Below are positions 1 through 11,930 of a stretch of DNA of 64,000 nucleotides, piece after piece (the stretch's first letter is position 1; the number at the start of each line of letters is the position of its first letter). Source of the DNA: Daphnia carinata (lineage: Eukaryota > Arthropoda > Branchiopoda > Diplostraca > Daphniidae); assembly GCF_022539665.2 (NCBI RefSeq), contig NC_081333.1:13204971-13268970 (forward strand). Direction: 5' to 3'. A program made the translations under genes and the position numbers. A model generated the notes under the pieces. The model did no database searches. It saw only the letters and a list, made by a program, of their open reading frames with translations, and was not told the origin of the DNA.

Positions 1-420
1 AATAAGCCCGACAAAATAAGCCCGACTTTTAGTTTTTTACGTATATTTCAAAAACTAAAAGGCTAATGTGAAAATAAACATGATATTCGTAATCAGCGAT
101 GAATTCTGCATCGATATAACCTATTTCTAATTAAAGATTTCATTTTTTTAATAATACAAAATTTTAAGCCCGACAAAATAAGCCCGACAAAATAAGCCCG
201 ACTTTGAGTAAAACTCTTCAGAATTGAATAAAACACACCTCAATCGACGTAACTTTTAATTTGCGTCGAATGGAACCATTTCCAGCGTTCTATCTCTAAC
301 GGTTCAGGAGTTAGCATTTTTCAGTTTTCAGTGCCCTCTAGCGTTCGCATTTCAAGTTAGAATTAAATAAATTGCATCTCATTCGACGTAACTTTTTTTT
401 CAGAGCCCTCGTTCTGCATT
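1..420. repeat. Remnants of the ~180-bp satellite
   Basis: The stretch contains several copies of the phrase 'aataagcccgac' and 'aagcccgacaaaataagcc', the same signature as the tandem satellite monomers at 5.6-6.1 kb, 20.0-20.2 kb, 46.6-47.3 kb and 49.8-50.5 kb. The monomers here are degenerate and no clean period can be followed. No gene is visible. Confidence 0.6.
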
Positions 421-1175
421 TTAGTATCCCTTCCTCAAAAATTAGCCGCATTTTAGTATCCCTTCCGCAAAAATTTTACCGCATTTAAGTGTTTCTTCCG
501 CAGATCTTTTCCCGCATTTAAGTATACATTCCGCAAAAATTTTCCCGCATTTTAGTGTCCCTTCCGCAGATCTTTTCCCGCATTTTAGAATGCAATCTGC
601 AAAAACTTTCCCGCATTTCAGTTTCCCTTCCGCAAAAGTTTTCCCGCATTTTAGTGTCCTTTCCGCAAATATTTTCCCGCATTTTAGTGTCCTTTCCGCA
701 AACATTTTCCCACGTTTTAGTATACATTCCGCAAACAATTTCCCACGTTTTAGTGTCCTTTCCGCACAAATTTTCCCACGTTTTAGTGTCCTTTCCGCAA
801 AAATTTTCCCGCATTTTAGTATGCATAGCATTCCCCAAACAATTTCCCGCATTTTAGTATGCACTCCGCAAACATTTTCCCACGTTTTAGTGTCCATTTC
901 GCAAATATTTTCCCGCATTTTAGTGTCCCTTCCGCAAAAATTTTCCCGCATTTTAGTGTCCTTTCCGCAAATATTTTCCCACGTTTTAGTAGCCCTTCCG
1001 CAAAAATTTTCCCTCAATTTAGTGTCCTTTCCGCAAATATTTTCCCGCATTTTAGTGTCCCTTCCGCAAATATTTTCCCGCATTTTAGTGTCTCTTCCTC
1101 AAATGTTTTCCCGCATTTTAATGTCCTTTCCGCAAAAAATTTCCCGCAATTTAGTTCCTTTCCGCATTCCGTAAT
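421..1175. repeat. 33-bp minisatellite, about 22 copies
   Basis: The array is made of a 33-bp unit close to 'ttttcccgcattttagtgtc' followed by 'ctttccgcaaata'. Unit starts are 33 bp apart (for example ttccgca at 661 and 694). Because 33 is divisible by 3, long repetitive open frames exist on both strands (11-residue repeats such as MRENICGKDTK). These are most simply a by-product of the repeat, not a gene. Sequence variants (cacgtttt for cgcatttt, 'cattcc' for 'ctttcc') are scattered, so the array is not freshly amplified. Confidence 0.9.
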
Positions 1176-1188
1176 TATTAGCTAACCA

Positions 1189-1370
1189 CCGGTCCCGTTA
1201 ACTGGTGTTCTTACGTTTGTGTACAGTTTACGGTCTTCCCATAAGGTAAAATCTTTTATTTGTATATTGCATACTAAAGACTTAACACAGTGGCAACCCT
1301 TGACGACAAATTAATGGGGGAAAAATTTTTATATTGATGAAACAGTAGCAGGAGTGAAGGTGGGGATGTC
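1189..1370. repeat. Dispersed direct repeat, copy 1 (partner 2,480-2,670)
   Basis: About 180 bp beginning near 'cttacgtttgtgtacagttt' and running through 'aacacagtggcaacccttga' is repeated in the same orientation at 2,480-2,670 with substitutions and small indels. No coding potential was recognised. The 1.1 kb between the copies holds only short open frames, one of them the conserved fragment at 2,053-2,247. Confidence 0.75.
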
Positions 1371-2052
1371 AGATGATCAATGTCCGGCAGATGACGTGGC
1401 AGTTGGGTTATCTGCTCCCAGTGGCAGCTGTCAGTGGGCCAAAGCTTCTTGCAATGTAAACTTTGATTACTAGTCTGCAGCAAAGTTAGAGCATGAACAT
1501 GTATTGGTAATATAACTACTTTCGTTTTCAGACTAGATCAAAGACCGTAATCATAGACTACCAACGTTTCTAACAGTTTGAGTGTGAATGGAGAGAAGAA
1601 CAAAAGGAAGAATTGCCCAAAAAAAAATTCTCCATTACATGCAGAAAAGATGTAAGGTCAGAACAGGTATTAATTAAATATAATATTGATCAAGAAGCCT
1701 AGTACTTCTGCTTTGCTCATGCTAAGGAGAACGTTGACTATCTAACCGAAGATATATAATCACCTGTAAACATCAAGATGGGCACTCACCCATTTTGAAC
1801 TGAAGGGTATGGAAATAATCTTCTCTGAAGTTTATCAGTAACATCTTGATTTTGGTTTAGTGAGAATTCTTTCATCAGAGAAATTTTTCAACCCGGTCAC
1901 AATCGTTTGCATTGTAGGAAAGTGAACTATCGTGAGCTGTGATCTTCATGTCAAGGGATGCTGTGTGTGTCCTCTCAGTGACGCTAGATCAATATTGAGG
2001 GGAACTAATAAAGGTCTGTAATGGTTGCAGAAAAACAAGCCATTTGCTGCAA

Positions 2053-2247
2053 TTACGTGCAGGTTATCTTAAGAGCATTCTTCCATTGAAGTTTCAACCC
2101 ATATTGCCTAGCTCGAACACTTGGCTGGTTACCTGATGCTTGACAAATTAATTTCTTTATCTGTTGCACAGGAGTTGTGTATTCTTGGGATATCGAAACA
2201 CACCTACCGATGTCTGTAAGATGTGGCCTAGCACTTAGCACATTCAT
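2053..2247 (-). pseudogene. Unidentified gene fragment, also found at 44.83-44.96 kb
   Basis: A minus-strand frame of 64 residues contains a protein-like stretch with GNQPSVRARQYG. A related but more degraded copy lies on the plus strand at about 44,830-44,960, where the core 'aagccaagtgttcgagctag' is preserved. Conservation between two distant places in the window suggests a duplicated exon of a real gene. I do not recognise the family. It could be an exon of one of the other fragmented genes here. Confidence 0.4.
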
Positions 2248-2879
2248 ATCATATTGATCCTTACTTTACCAATAGCATTAATGGACAATTGGATCAGATG
2301 TAAGACAAGTAATATTCCAGGAATTTTTTCTCATATGATGTTGAATTTAATTTGTTTTTCTTTTACAGAAGTGTTGATCAACATATAACATAGACGTGTA
2401 CATCAACATATAATGATAAAGATGTACAAGAATGCATCGGAGCCGGGTCGCACATTGGCTACATTATTAGCTAATCATCTGTGCCCTAAACTGGTAGAAA
2501 CACTACGTGCTTACGTTTGTGTACAGTTTACAGGATTCCCAAAAGGTAAAAACTTTTTTTTGTTTATTGGATACTAAAAATTTAACACAGTGGCAACCCT
2601 TGACGACAAATTAATGGGGAAGAAACTGTAATATTTAGAAAACAGTATCAGGAGTGAAGGTGGAGACAAAAGTGTTTTGTAGCAGAAAATTTAGTTTTTA
2701 TGCCCATCATAGTCTAAATTTGAATGTTGTATGAACATGCTGTGGGCTAACCAATTATGGACATCATCAATAGTTTGGTTTACAATTTATTAATTCTTTG
2801 TTTCTTTGCTGGAAATTCAATCTTTATCTGAATGGACAGCTTTTAGGCTATTTAACATTTTTCCTTCATTACAGTTTGC

Positions 2880-4560
2880 TGACAGGTGGCATTTCAAAGA
2901 TTTGCATCCATCTTCAATTCACAAGAGGTACGACAAACTTTTTCACAGGTTAATTGGTTTACGTGATATGTGTTAAATGCCAGCACCTTCTTTTTGTAGG
3001 TTATATCGTGTAACTCTCGTGGTCTGTGCAGCATGGTTTACAGATTGCAGTTGTATATCTCATGGTATTAGGTGTGTTCAGCCTTTTAAGTTATAAAGCT
3101 GTTTGCGGTGGATGAAACTGAACCATTAGAAAGTACTGAATGATAAAAGTGCATTTCAAAGGGAAGTTCTATCAGGTACATAAGTAACATAAAAATAAAA
3201 ACTTTGGAAGTTCCAGACAATGCCCTTGTGCAATGTTTTAATCGTAACATTAATTTTCCCTCTAGTAAGTTGTATGGCATAGTGGTATTATAAAAACAAT
3301 CATTATTTTATGTTTTTTCTTTCAGGTTTTTTTGCTTCAGTTTACTACTGTTGCTGGATGGACAAAGAAAGATCGAATCAACAACATATTAAGCTGGCAG
3401 CGCATGGTCAAACTCATTTGGCATATGAAGGTATCATTTATTTGGGAATATTTGTTCGCTTCAATACAAGTATTCGTGTAGGTTTTCTTCATTGGGGTTT
3501 TAGTCACTAAACATTTTTTCTTCTTTAGGATTTGTTAGATATGGGTGGAAGTGGTTTCAAAAATTTAGATGTAGGAGCTATTAGACTGGTAGTGTTGGCC
3601 CCATGAATCTTATTTTCTTCAAGCATTCACGTATTCCACGATGGAACAAAAAAAACGGAACCAGCGTAATGGTATGAGATGTTTAATAACTAAATTAGTC
3701 TCATTTTATAAAATTCTGTCATGTAGGTTTGGCTTGATAACGATAGTGAGGAATATTAACATGCTGGAAACCTGGTTTTAGCATGCAAGGTAGATTGCAT
3801 GACACTTTAAATTCAGCTTCATGTATTGGGATTGAGACTTCACACTTAATAAGGTATTAGTAACCAGGTTTATTGACAAATATATTTGGAAATGTAATGC
3901 AATGTTGTTGTTTTTGTTTTTTTTACAGATACAACAGAATAACAAAGTTGTTGAATGAACGTGAGATTGGAATGTTGGAGGATGAGACATGGATTTGACC
4001 AAATGGTAAGAAAAAAGATGAACATGAACCAATAAGCTAGAAAAATTGTGGGTTGGCAAAACATTATAATTTCATTTTTCGTAGGATAGTTAATGAAGGA
4101 TGTTGGAAGAAATGCTGATAGATATCCAGTTAGGAATGGTTTATTGCTTTTGTTCTTTCTGTTGCATGTCTGTGGTAAGAAACCTTAAACTTTTGTCCAG
4201 TTTATTTCCTCTTATTAATCTAACAGTTTAAATCAATTTTACAGTGTATACTAACTATTGACAAAGTTCAACAGGCCAGAACATTACTGCGTGTTCATGT
4301 ATAGCAATCAGTCAACACCTGCTGGTATTATATGCCTACTAACTAATCTTAGCATCATCTTACATAATTCTGTTATACAGTTTGGCTTGAATTATTCATT
4401 CATTATTCTACTGAATCAAATCAATGGTATGAATGAAGCTTGGTAAACACTTTTATTTAATTTTCTTTCTGGTTTGGCTTGGTTTGTTTTATGTGTTCCT
4501 TAAATAGATAAAAACTTTTATTTCAGCTGCTGAAGCAGGTGATGAAGCTTGGTAATACAG
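2880..4560 (+). other. Exon-like fragments related to blocks T1/T2, no intact gene
   Basis: Several short exon-like pieces bordered by plausible AG and GT sites can be seen. The piece at about 3,325-3,430 (containing GWTKKDRINNILSWQ) is related at the DNA level to T1 6,360-6,450 and T2 25,730-25,820. The piece at about 3,930-4,005 is related to 33,395-33,475. The frames are interrupted, so this reads as a decayed multi-exon gene copy. I could not name the parent gene. Confidence 0.4.
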
Positions 4561-4807
4561 TTTTAGGATAGGTTTAAGATGCTTGTGTAGTTTAATGTTG
4601 ATTCTCTTTTGATGCCATTTAGTCGATATATTAATTTTTTATTTCGTAGCTTTGTTTTGTGGCTTTGTATTAACCTCTAGGCTGAATGAAAGTAATCAAA
4701 AAAAGATAAAAAGATAAAAAAGGAGGCACTTTACTGTGCCATTGTTTCCACTTTTTTTCTTATTGTGTTTTCTTGCTTGATCATTTTCCAAGTTTACAAT
4801 GAGGAGA

Positions 4808-4975
4808 TGCTATTCACAGTGCATCTTAGAAGCCATTGTGCACACTGGATTTGAAAATAAACAGTGGGAGTTTCTCAACCAAAATATAACTAGCTTGACC
4901 AAAAGAACGAGATAACTGAAAGGTTTTGTATTGCAAGAAACATTTAGCAATGCTGTCAACATGGTGATCGTATAT
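4808..4975 (+). pseudogene. PSMD12: PSMD12 (proteasome Rpn5) exon fragment
   Basis: The plus frame reads CILEAIVHTGFENKQWEF then LNQNITSLTKRTR, a stop, then LK. This follows the Rpn5/PSMD12 segment that in animals runs as A-V-V-x-M-C-x-E-A-K-x-W-x-x-L-N-x-x-I-x-L-L-x-K-R-R-x-Q-L-K. The stop falls where the family has S/R-Q. Rpn5 is a lid subunit of the 26S proteasome. Only this piece is recognisable here, so it is a broken duplicate. A related version of the same exon is in the inverted PSMD12 pseudogene near 37,980-38,060 (minus). Confidence 0.65.
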
Positions 4976-5099
4976 TTACCAAAGAAATAAAGCTTTTCTA
5001 CCTCTGTCTCAACAACTACAGGACAAGGAGGTAAGGTGATAACTTGAATTTTTAATACCAAGGCTGTGTTTGTTGTTCCTGTTTAAGTAATAATTAACT

Positions 5100-5590
5100 T
5101 GGTAAGGATCATACTGTCGGGATAATCCCAAAGATTTGGATGTTATTATCCCGGTTGTAGTGAAGAAAAATATTTATGTTATTATTAAAATGTTACGAAG
5201 TGATTTATATGTCTTGAAGTGCTGATTTATTAGTAGAACTTTTTGGAATTCATTTCCAAGCCATGTGTTTGCCAAGAAGAATCATAGATCACATTCAAAT
5301 GTGGGTCCTAAAGATTATTACGTTAATTTTTTCAAAAATAAAACATCTTTGGACCCACCTACACTGAAGCCAAAGTACACTTCGTGGATTTTCAAAGAAC
5401 TTTTGACATAATGTATAAGATTGTACAGATATCTATATTATCGATCATCTCATCTATGATCGATATGATCTCATCCATGATATCTGATGATAATATAGAT
5501 AATTATAGATGATTTAGATTTAATATTTAACAAAAATCACGAATATTAAATTTGTTTTTCTGTAAACTTCGTGGTTTATGAGATATTTTA
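5100..5590. other. AT-rich spacer with imperfect hairpin
   Basis: No gene is seen. At 5,430-5,520 there is a cluster of short inverted and direct repeats of 'atgatcgatatgatctcat' and 'gatgataatatagat' type that could fold into a hairpin. It leads directly into the satellite monomers that start at about 5,590. Confidence 0.4.
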
Positions 5591-6090
5591 AATATAAAAG
5601 TAGGTACGCTAGAAATTTAAGGCCCGACAAAACAACTAGCCCGACTTTTACCTAAAAAATTAATATCTATAAAACTAGATAACTATACATGATTTAGATG
5701 CTAAATTAAACAAGAATCACGAATATGATATTTGTTTTTATGTAGACTTAATGGTTTTTGAGTTATTTAAAATATAAAAGTAGGTACGCTAGAAATTTAA
5801 GGCCGGACAAAACAACATGCCAGATTTTTACCTAAAAAATTTATATCAATAAAACTAGATAACTATAGATGAGTGAGATGCTAAATTTAACGTTAATCAC
5901 AAATATGAAATTTGTTTTTATATAGACTTGATGGTTTTTGAGTTATTTCAAATGTAAAAGTAGGTACACTAGAAATTTAAGGCCCGACAAAACAACAAGC
6001 CCGATTTTTACCTAAAAAATTAATATTAATAAAACTAGATAACTTTATATGAGTTAGATGCTAAATTTAACAACAATTATGAAAATGAAA
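5590..6090. repeat. ~180-bp satellite, about 3 monomers
   Basis: The phrase 'gtaggtacgctagaaattta' recurs at 5,600, 5,780 and 5,960 (one base changed in the third), giving a 180-bp period. Each monomer also contains 'tttgtttttatgtagactt', 'ggtttttgagttattt' and 'aaggcccgacaaaacaac'. The same family appears in the vasa units. The array abuts the left boundary of block T1 at 6,097. Confidence 0.9.
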
Positions 6091-7629
6091 TTTGTTGTTC
6101 ACCATGTTAAAACGATTAGATAAATAACGGTTAGGCAACGCAGCCTCACTAGTAGTTCCCGCCAATGTTTTCTGCTATGCCAAACTTCAGACGAAGTCCG
6201 GTAGCGAAGGTGTGTAGTCACGTATCTAAAACATCTGAAGTTGTAGAAAATGCTCTTGAGTAATGTAGTAATCGTAACTTTTATTTCCCTTTTATTAAGT
6301 TGTTTGGCATAGTGGTATAAAAAACAATCTTTATCTTATGTTTATCTTTCAGGATTTTTGTTTTGGTTTACTGCTGTTCCTGGATGGACAATGGACGATA
6401 GAAACAACAAAATAGTAAGCTGGCAACTCATTTGGCATGATAAAATGAACAGCCTTTCAATTCCAAACAAAAACGAGTCATGGTAATTGTATGTTTCGTA
6501 TACATTTCTGTATTAACTATCACTTATCTAGATTACTCTTTTGACATGACACTTTATATGGCTGGTCTCGGAGTAGATAATGCTTGTTGTATGCAGAATA
6601 TCTCACTGAGAAGGGGTTCTACTATGGAAGGAGTATCGTGTTTTACTACAGGCTGACCAGAATCACAAGCACATTGATTGGAAACTATTGTGAATTTCAA
6701 GAATTGGTAAGTGAAATATTAATAGTAATAATACGAAATTGTAATAATTTTCTAATGATAAGTAATTACTTTGGATTTATTGTTGGGAAAAGGTGACAAT
6801 TTTTATAATATAAATTATTATTTTGTAACAGGTTAGAAACCATTTTCTAGGCTGTTTATGGTAAAGTATATTATATAAAGCTATGAATTCATGTTATCCC
6901 AACAAATTGTAAACAATTGTACTAATTTTTATCTACCTTTGTCGAAGCTTTGTTAGCTATAGGTCCCTATAGACAAACTTACACTTCAGTTACTAGCAGA
7001 TGAACAGCCTTTCAATTTCGATCAAAAGGAGTTGTGGTAATTTTTATATTATTTTTATTGTTATATTTCATTATTTGTTATTATATTTATAACAGGTGTG
7101 TAAAACAAATTTCTAACCTGTTTGTGGTAAAGTACTTTATTTATCAATTATGAATAATGTTATCCTACTAAATTGAAAATAATTGTACTAATGTTAGGCT
7201 AACCTTGTCGAAGCTTTGTAATCCATAGGTCTCTTACTTTACTTGTCTTTCAGTGATCAGGACAATGGGGCTTAGCGTAACATTTAATAGTTATTCAAAG
7301 TCAGAACAGTTGAAATTTCAAGTAGATTCACATGTGCAGGGAATACTTGTAATAGTATTTTGCAGGTACAAGAATTATACATACATATTACAACTGTATT
7401 GATGAGATTTTCGATGCTTAATAATTTCTATTTCCATTCAGAAGTAACAGGTTATTAATGTGACTTGAAGTACATGATGAATACCAGCAGAGATGAAACC
7501 TAAGAGTAACAACGAACATATAGTATGGTACTATAAATGTTTTAAATAATCAGTGGTACTTAACAATTTTCAGTTCCTCGTTTGATGCAGTTTGAAAGGC
7601 AGCCAGATTAAAAACTTGAGCACCTACTC

Positions 7630-7985
7630 ACACACAGGAGAAGGATGGTGAATTTGGGTATTTGCTGATAGGGATTGGTGTTTCAAACAATGGAAATACT
7701 TGGGAGCCCAAGAAAATCTTTATTGTAACAATTTGATTGCAGCATTCGAAAGCAAATTTCTACCGTTGAATGAGCATCCTGAAAACAAGATAAGCCAAGA
7801 GAAGAAAATTGCGAAGAAAAAAAGAACTAAAGCACAGGTTTGTTTCGTATTCTTAACTAGAAGCAATGAACATCAAGTTGTGGTCAGTAAATCTATAGTT
7901 TTCTCCATGTCATTATGGATGCCCAGTCTTCCAACATGATTTGATCGAAATGTAGAGGCGGAGACAATTTTAGGAGTGAGCAATT
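7630..7985 (+). pseudogene. HP1: HP1 chromodomain/chromoshadow pseudogene (T1 copy)
   Basis: One frame gives KDGEFGYLLIGIG...NTWEPK, and after a one-base shift the next frame gives ENLYCNNLIAAFESKFLP. Together these match the second half of an HP1 chromodomain (family pattern VEYLLKWKGF..ENTWEPEENL.C..LI..F). Downstream, at about 7,915-7,980, MPSLPT-stop-FDRNVEAETILG matches the start of the HP1 chromoshadow domain (TGFDRGLEAEKILGA in Drosophila HP1a). Lesions: the lost base at 'gagcccaagaaaatct', K-W-K replaced by I-G-I, and a stop in place of the Gly of TGFDR. HP1 binds methylated H3K9 in heterochromatin; this copy cannot encode it. Confidence 0.75.
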
Positions 7986-8948
7986 ACTGTAAAGAAACTA
8001 CATAGGTGACTGTTTTGTTTGTGTTTTATTAAAACTACCCCATATCATTTTCAAGAGATATTTTTTTTGTTTTCAGATAGATATACTGACGTGTGAAGAA
8101 GGGTAGTTACAGGGCAGGAGAGTATACCCTTTCATTTATCTAGATCTGTTAATTGGGGAGCTCTATTATGGTAACAGTAGTGTTTTAGTACAACCTGACC
8201 AGAATAACAAACTCATTTTCGAAGTTTTGAACATTTTAGTTTGCAGTATAATACTTTTTCCTTTTTATTGTTATAAATTTTGTCTTTTTAGCTGCTGAAT
8301 GGAACTGGAATAGGAAATACTGGAATTGTAGTGACAGCCCATTGTGTAGTTGGAAAAATAAGAAAGATATTTATTTCTAGGTAATTGAATGTATTGTTTA
8401 ACATTTATCTAGTCTATTGATTGTGAAGGAATTTAATAAAATATTGTTTTATTACAGATCAGATATAAAAATAGTCAGAGGATTGTAAATCATAGATCTC
8501 TCAGTGATCATAGTATTTCAGACCCATCAGACAATTGAATAATTATTCAGTCAGAACATGTTGAAATATTAAATAGAAGCACATGTGCAGAAGATGCCTT
8601 TTAATAATGTGTTGCAAGTACAAGTTTTACATATATATTTTCCAACTGTATTGATAAGATTGTCAATATCTAATAATTTCTATTTACATCCAGGAATTTG
8701 AATTGTTTTGTTGTTGAAATTTGATGCAGTTTTAAAGGCAGCCAGAATAAGCACTTCAGCACCTACTCACATACGGATTGGAAAATGGTCATTCCTTAAA
8801 GAAATGGAATGCTATTGGTAACAGTTTGATTTAATTAAGAATTAGTTTACTAACATAGATTTAGAGCTAATGTAATACGAAACTGATAACCTCTTAGTTT
8901 ATATATTTAAAGAAGACAATGAAGCTAATTAGCATTAATCCAACTTAC

Positions 8949-9180
8949 CTGACAGGCGAATCGATCGACGACGGTATTGATAGTTGTGGTATAATTGTAG
9001 AGGCAAGACTCTGGACGAATGTGAATATTCAGCGTCTAGACGTTGCCTTAAATACTCACAGACACGGTTCACATTACTGCTTTCCCGGAAGTAGAGTGTA
9101 GGGTAGAGGGACCTAACTCTGAAGGTCGATAGGATGAAGGGCAAATTTTTATTTCCAGGTGAGCCCGAGGTTATAGCCAT
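8949..9180 (-). CDS. Conserved unknown first exon (T1 copy)
   Basis: A minus-strand frame starts MAITSGSPGNKNLPF and runs to a good splice donor (CAG|GTAAGT at 8,949/8,948). The same exon is open, with the same start and the same donor, in T2 (28,633 downwards) and T3 (41,403 upwards). It is basic and Ser/Arg/Tyr-rich, with no signal peptide or transmembrane stretch that I can see, and I recognise no domain. Being open in all three copies is notable because neighbouring fragments are all broken. A continuation exon was not identified, so it may still be a fossil. Confidence 0.35.
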
Positions 9181-9924
9181 TCCCCATCGATTTATCCTAC
9201 GTTACTTTGAATTTTTTTTTTTGTGTTTCCAAAGGCCAAAAACAGATGAAGAACCTCGGGCATTCACAAAAAAGGAGGGGGGAGAGGAAGAAAAAAAGAA
9301 TCTAGCAGCTCAGTAGCTCTTTCACCTGCACGCGGTGCACTAGTGTAGATTTGTTGCTTACATCCACGTCTAACTACTCTTAGAACTTTCGCACGTGTTC
9401 TCAGCTTTCACAAATTGTAGATTCATCAATTACGCACTAATAACGCACTGTTTCCGCACCTCGTTTAGCCTTTGCACTGGTTTTGTTTAGTTGGAGTACG
9501 ATAAGTCTAGATAAAATAGATAAACGTAGATTAAGTTTAAGGATAAGTAAATCTAAAGTTTAAATTAAGGCTGCTTTAAGTAAGGCGTAAAGCATAGTCC
9601 ACCTCACTTCGTTACTTATGCACAACACTATCTCAGCCATTTTCTTCCACTGTTTCATGTAATTATTTACCGTAGTCAATTCGCAAATCATTTTTCTACG
9701 AACATTTGTACGTTTCGAATTCGCACAGTTTACACATGCACAAGCCAAACCTAATCCAAACAATCTCCTGACCCTTTATCTATTAATAAACAATTTCTTT
9801 TTTCAGGAACTTTTTATCCAATGTAACTGTAATTTGTGTACTTGATGCCTGTTAGAATTAAGATGATACATGGTGCAGTTCAAATATTCAAAAATTTTTA
9901 TTTTTGTCCCTTCCTTAAATACAG

Positions 9925-11390
9925 GAGTGCAATTTCTGGGGCCGAAGAGGACATTGGGCAACGAGGATAGCCCCGCAGCCACTGGAATATCGCCCAGGAT
10001 TCCGAGGTATATAATAAAATATTTAGTATTTATGTATTTGTTTTAAATCTTATATATCTAGGAGGGCCACATCACCACCAAAGGGGGACCGTTGGGCAAC
10101 GAAGGTCACCGCCAAAATCCTAGCCCATAATCGCAAGGTATTTAACAATTGTAAGTGTTTTACCATGTTCTATGTATTTATCTGTGTCTAGGAGGGCTGG
10201 CAACACTACCGAGGAGGATTATTGGACGCCGGGAATCGCCGCCGAAGTCGCCAAGGGTTACCAGGTATTGCTTTAACAATTTTAAATGTCTAATCGTTTT
10301 TTTCTATGTTTGTAAGGTGGTCCACATCACCGAAGAAAGCGATCGGACAACGAGGTTCGCCGTCGGAGCCACCTTGATCGTCGCCCAAAATTGTCACGTA
10401 TTTCATTAAAAGTTTTAAGTTTTGAACAATGGTTTTATTTTGTTTTTATGGATTTAGGAGGGCAGCATCACCATCGAAGAGGATGCGCGACATCGAGGAG
10501 CGCCGCTGGAGCAACGAGAGGCACGGGTATTGAGGTATTTTTTAAAAAACGTTTAAGTGCTTAATCATGTTTGTTTTTTTATGTATGTAAGAGGGCCTCA
10601 CCACCGCCGAAGAGGATGCTGGACGCCGAACGCCGAAGAGGATGGAGCACCGACATCGTCTTCATAGATGTTACAGGTATATGTGTTACAGGTTTAATTG
10701 ACTAACCATGTTTTTTTTTGTATTTTAGAGGTTTCCATCATCGCTAAGGAGGACTACTGGACAACGAAGTTCGTCGTCGGAGGCATCATAATTGTTGCCC
10801 AAAATTTTAAAGTATTTAATTGAAAGTTTTAAGTTTTACACTATGATTTTATTTTGTTTTTGTGTTTTTAGGAGGGCTTCGCCACCATTGAAAAGGATGT
10901 AGGACGCTGTCGGAGTTACCATGATCGTCGCCCAAAATTGTCATGTATTTATTTGTAAATTTTAAGTGTTACACTATGATCTAACGATGTTTTTATTTAT
11001 TTAGGAAGGCCCTACCACCATCGAAGAGGATGCTGGGCATCGAGGATCGTCGCTGGAGCTATGGTAATTGTTGCCCAAATTTGTCAAGTATTGAATTGAA
11101 AGTTTAAAGTTTTACGCCATGATTTTGTTGTTTTTATGTATTTAGTAGGGTCCCACCACCGCCGAAGAAGACGCTGGAGACCGAAGAGGACCGAGATCGT
11201 CGCCACGGATATTCAGGTGTATTTTTTATTTATTTAGTGTTTAACCATAGTTTTTTTTAATGTATATAGGAGGGCCTCGCTACCACCGAAGAGGACCACT
11301 GGACACCGTGGATCGTCGTTCGAGGAATGAGGGTCGTCGCCCAGCCCCGAAATTCACGCCCATTAGGAAGATGGAAATGAAGATGGTACG
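9925..11390 (+). repeat. Tandem array of 11 exon-like units (T1 copy)
   Basis: Units start at about 9925, 10062, 10191, 10317, 10458, 10591, 10729, 10872, 11006, 11147 and 11270, so the period is 123-143 bp. Most consist of a 70-90-bp GC-richer segment (consensus near 'gagggccacatcaccaccga' plus 'agaggacnnctgganncg') that begins after TAG or AAG and ends before GTAT, then an AT-rich 50-60-bp segment. This is exactly an exon/short-intron alternation (for example exon 10,062-10,137, 76 nt). Exon lengths are not multiples of three and no shared reading frame persists, so a spliced non-coding RNA or decayed repetitive gene is more likely than a protein. Confidence 0.6.
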
Positions 11391-11930
11391 GTTGAGTATT
11401 GCCAAATTGGCTTTTACTTACTTTATTTCGTATTGTGATTTGTGTGATTGATATGTGTTTGCTTCGTTCCTTCTTTATTCCCATTCTTTTCCCTCGAGCA
11501 TTATTGCTTATGGTTTCACCGTTCACTGAGCCTTCAAATTCACTACACCTGCACCCCACAGTTCATTCACGGTTTGTTTGCTATTTTGCACCGGTCGGGA
11601 TTAGTGTTTTAGGTAATGTAGCCCAGCTTACATAGGTTTCACGCTAAGTATTTTTCTGTTGCAAGTTTACGAACACTAACTGCTTAAGTAAAAAAAGGAA
11701 AACAAAATGAATAAATGGGCAACTTATTGTTGTTTTTTTTTATATGGAATAGGATTGAAAAAGTATACAAAAACAATTAATCGCTTGTGATCGGGTTGAA
11801 TACATCGATTGTCAACCCGATAAAAACAGGAAGGGGAAATAACCCGTCTAATCTGCCCCATAAACAGAAATGAATAACCCGCTCAGCAAAACCCGACCCG
11901 GTCGACGTGGGGCTGTGAATCTGACCCAAG

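Noticed and set aside
421-1175. CRISPR array
   Set aside because: Units are contiguous with no unique spacers, and the DNA is eukaryotic.
421-1185. Long open frames with MRENICGKDTK-type repeats and their counterparts on the opposite strand
   Set aside because: A 33-bp tandem repeat keeps several frames open on both strands. There is no unique flanking coding sequence, so a protein is not supported.
7700-7939. 79-codon frame MGAQENLYCNN... as an independent small gene
   Set aside because: It is the shifted second half of a broken HP1 chromodomain, repeated in three other copies.
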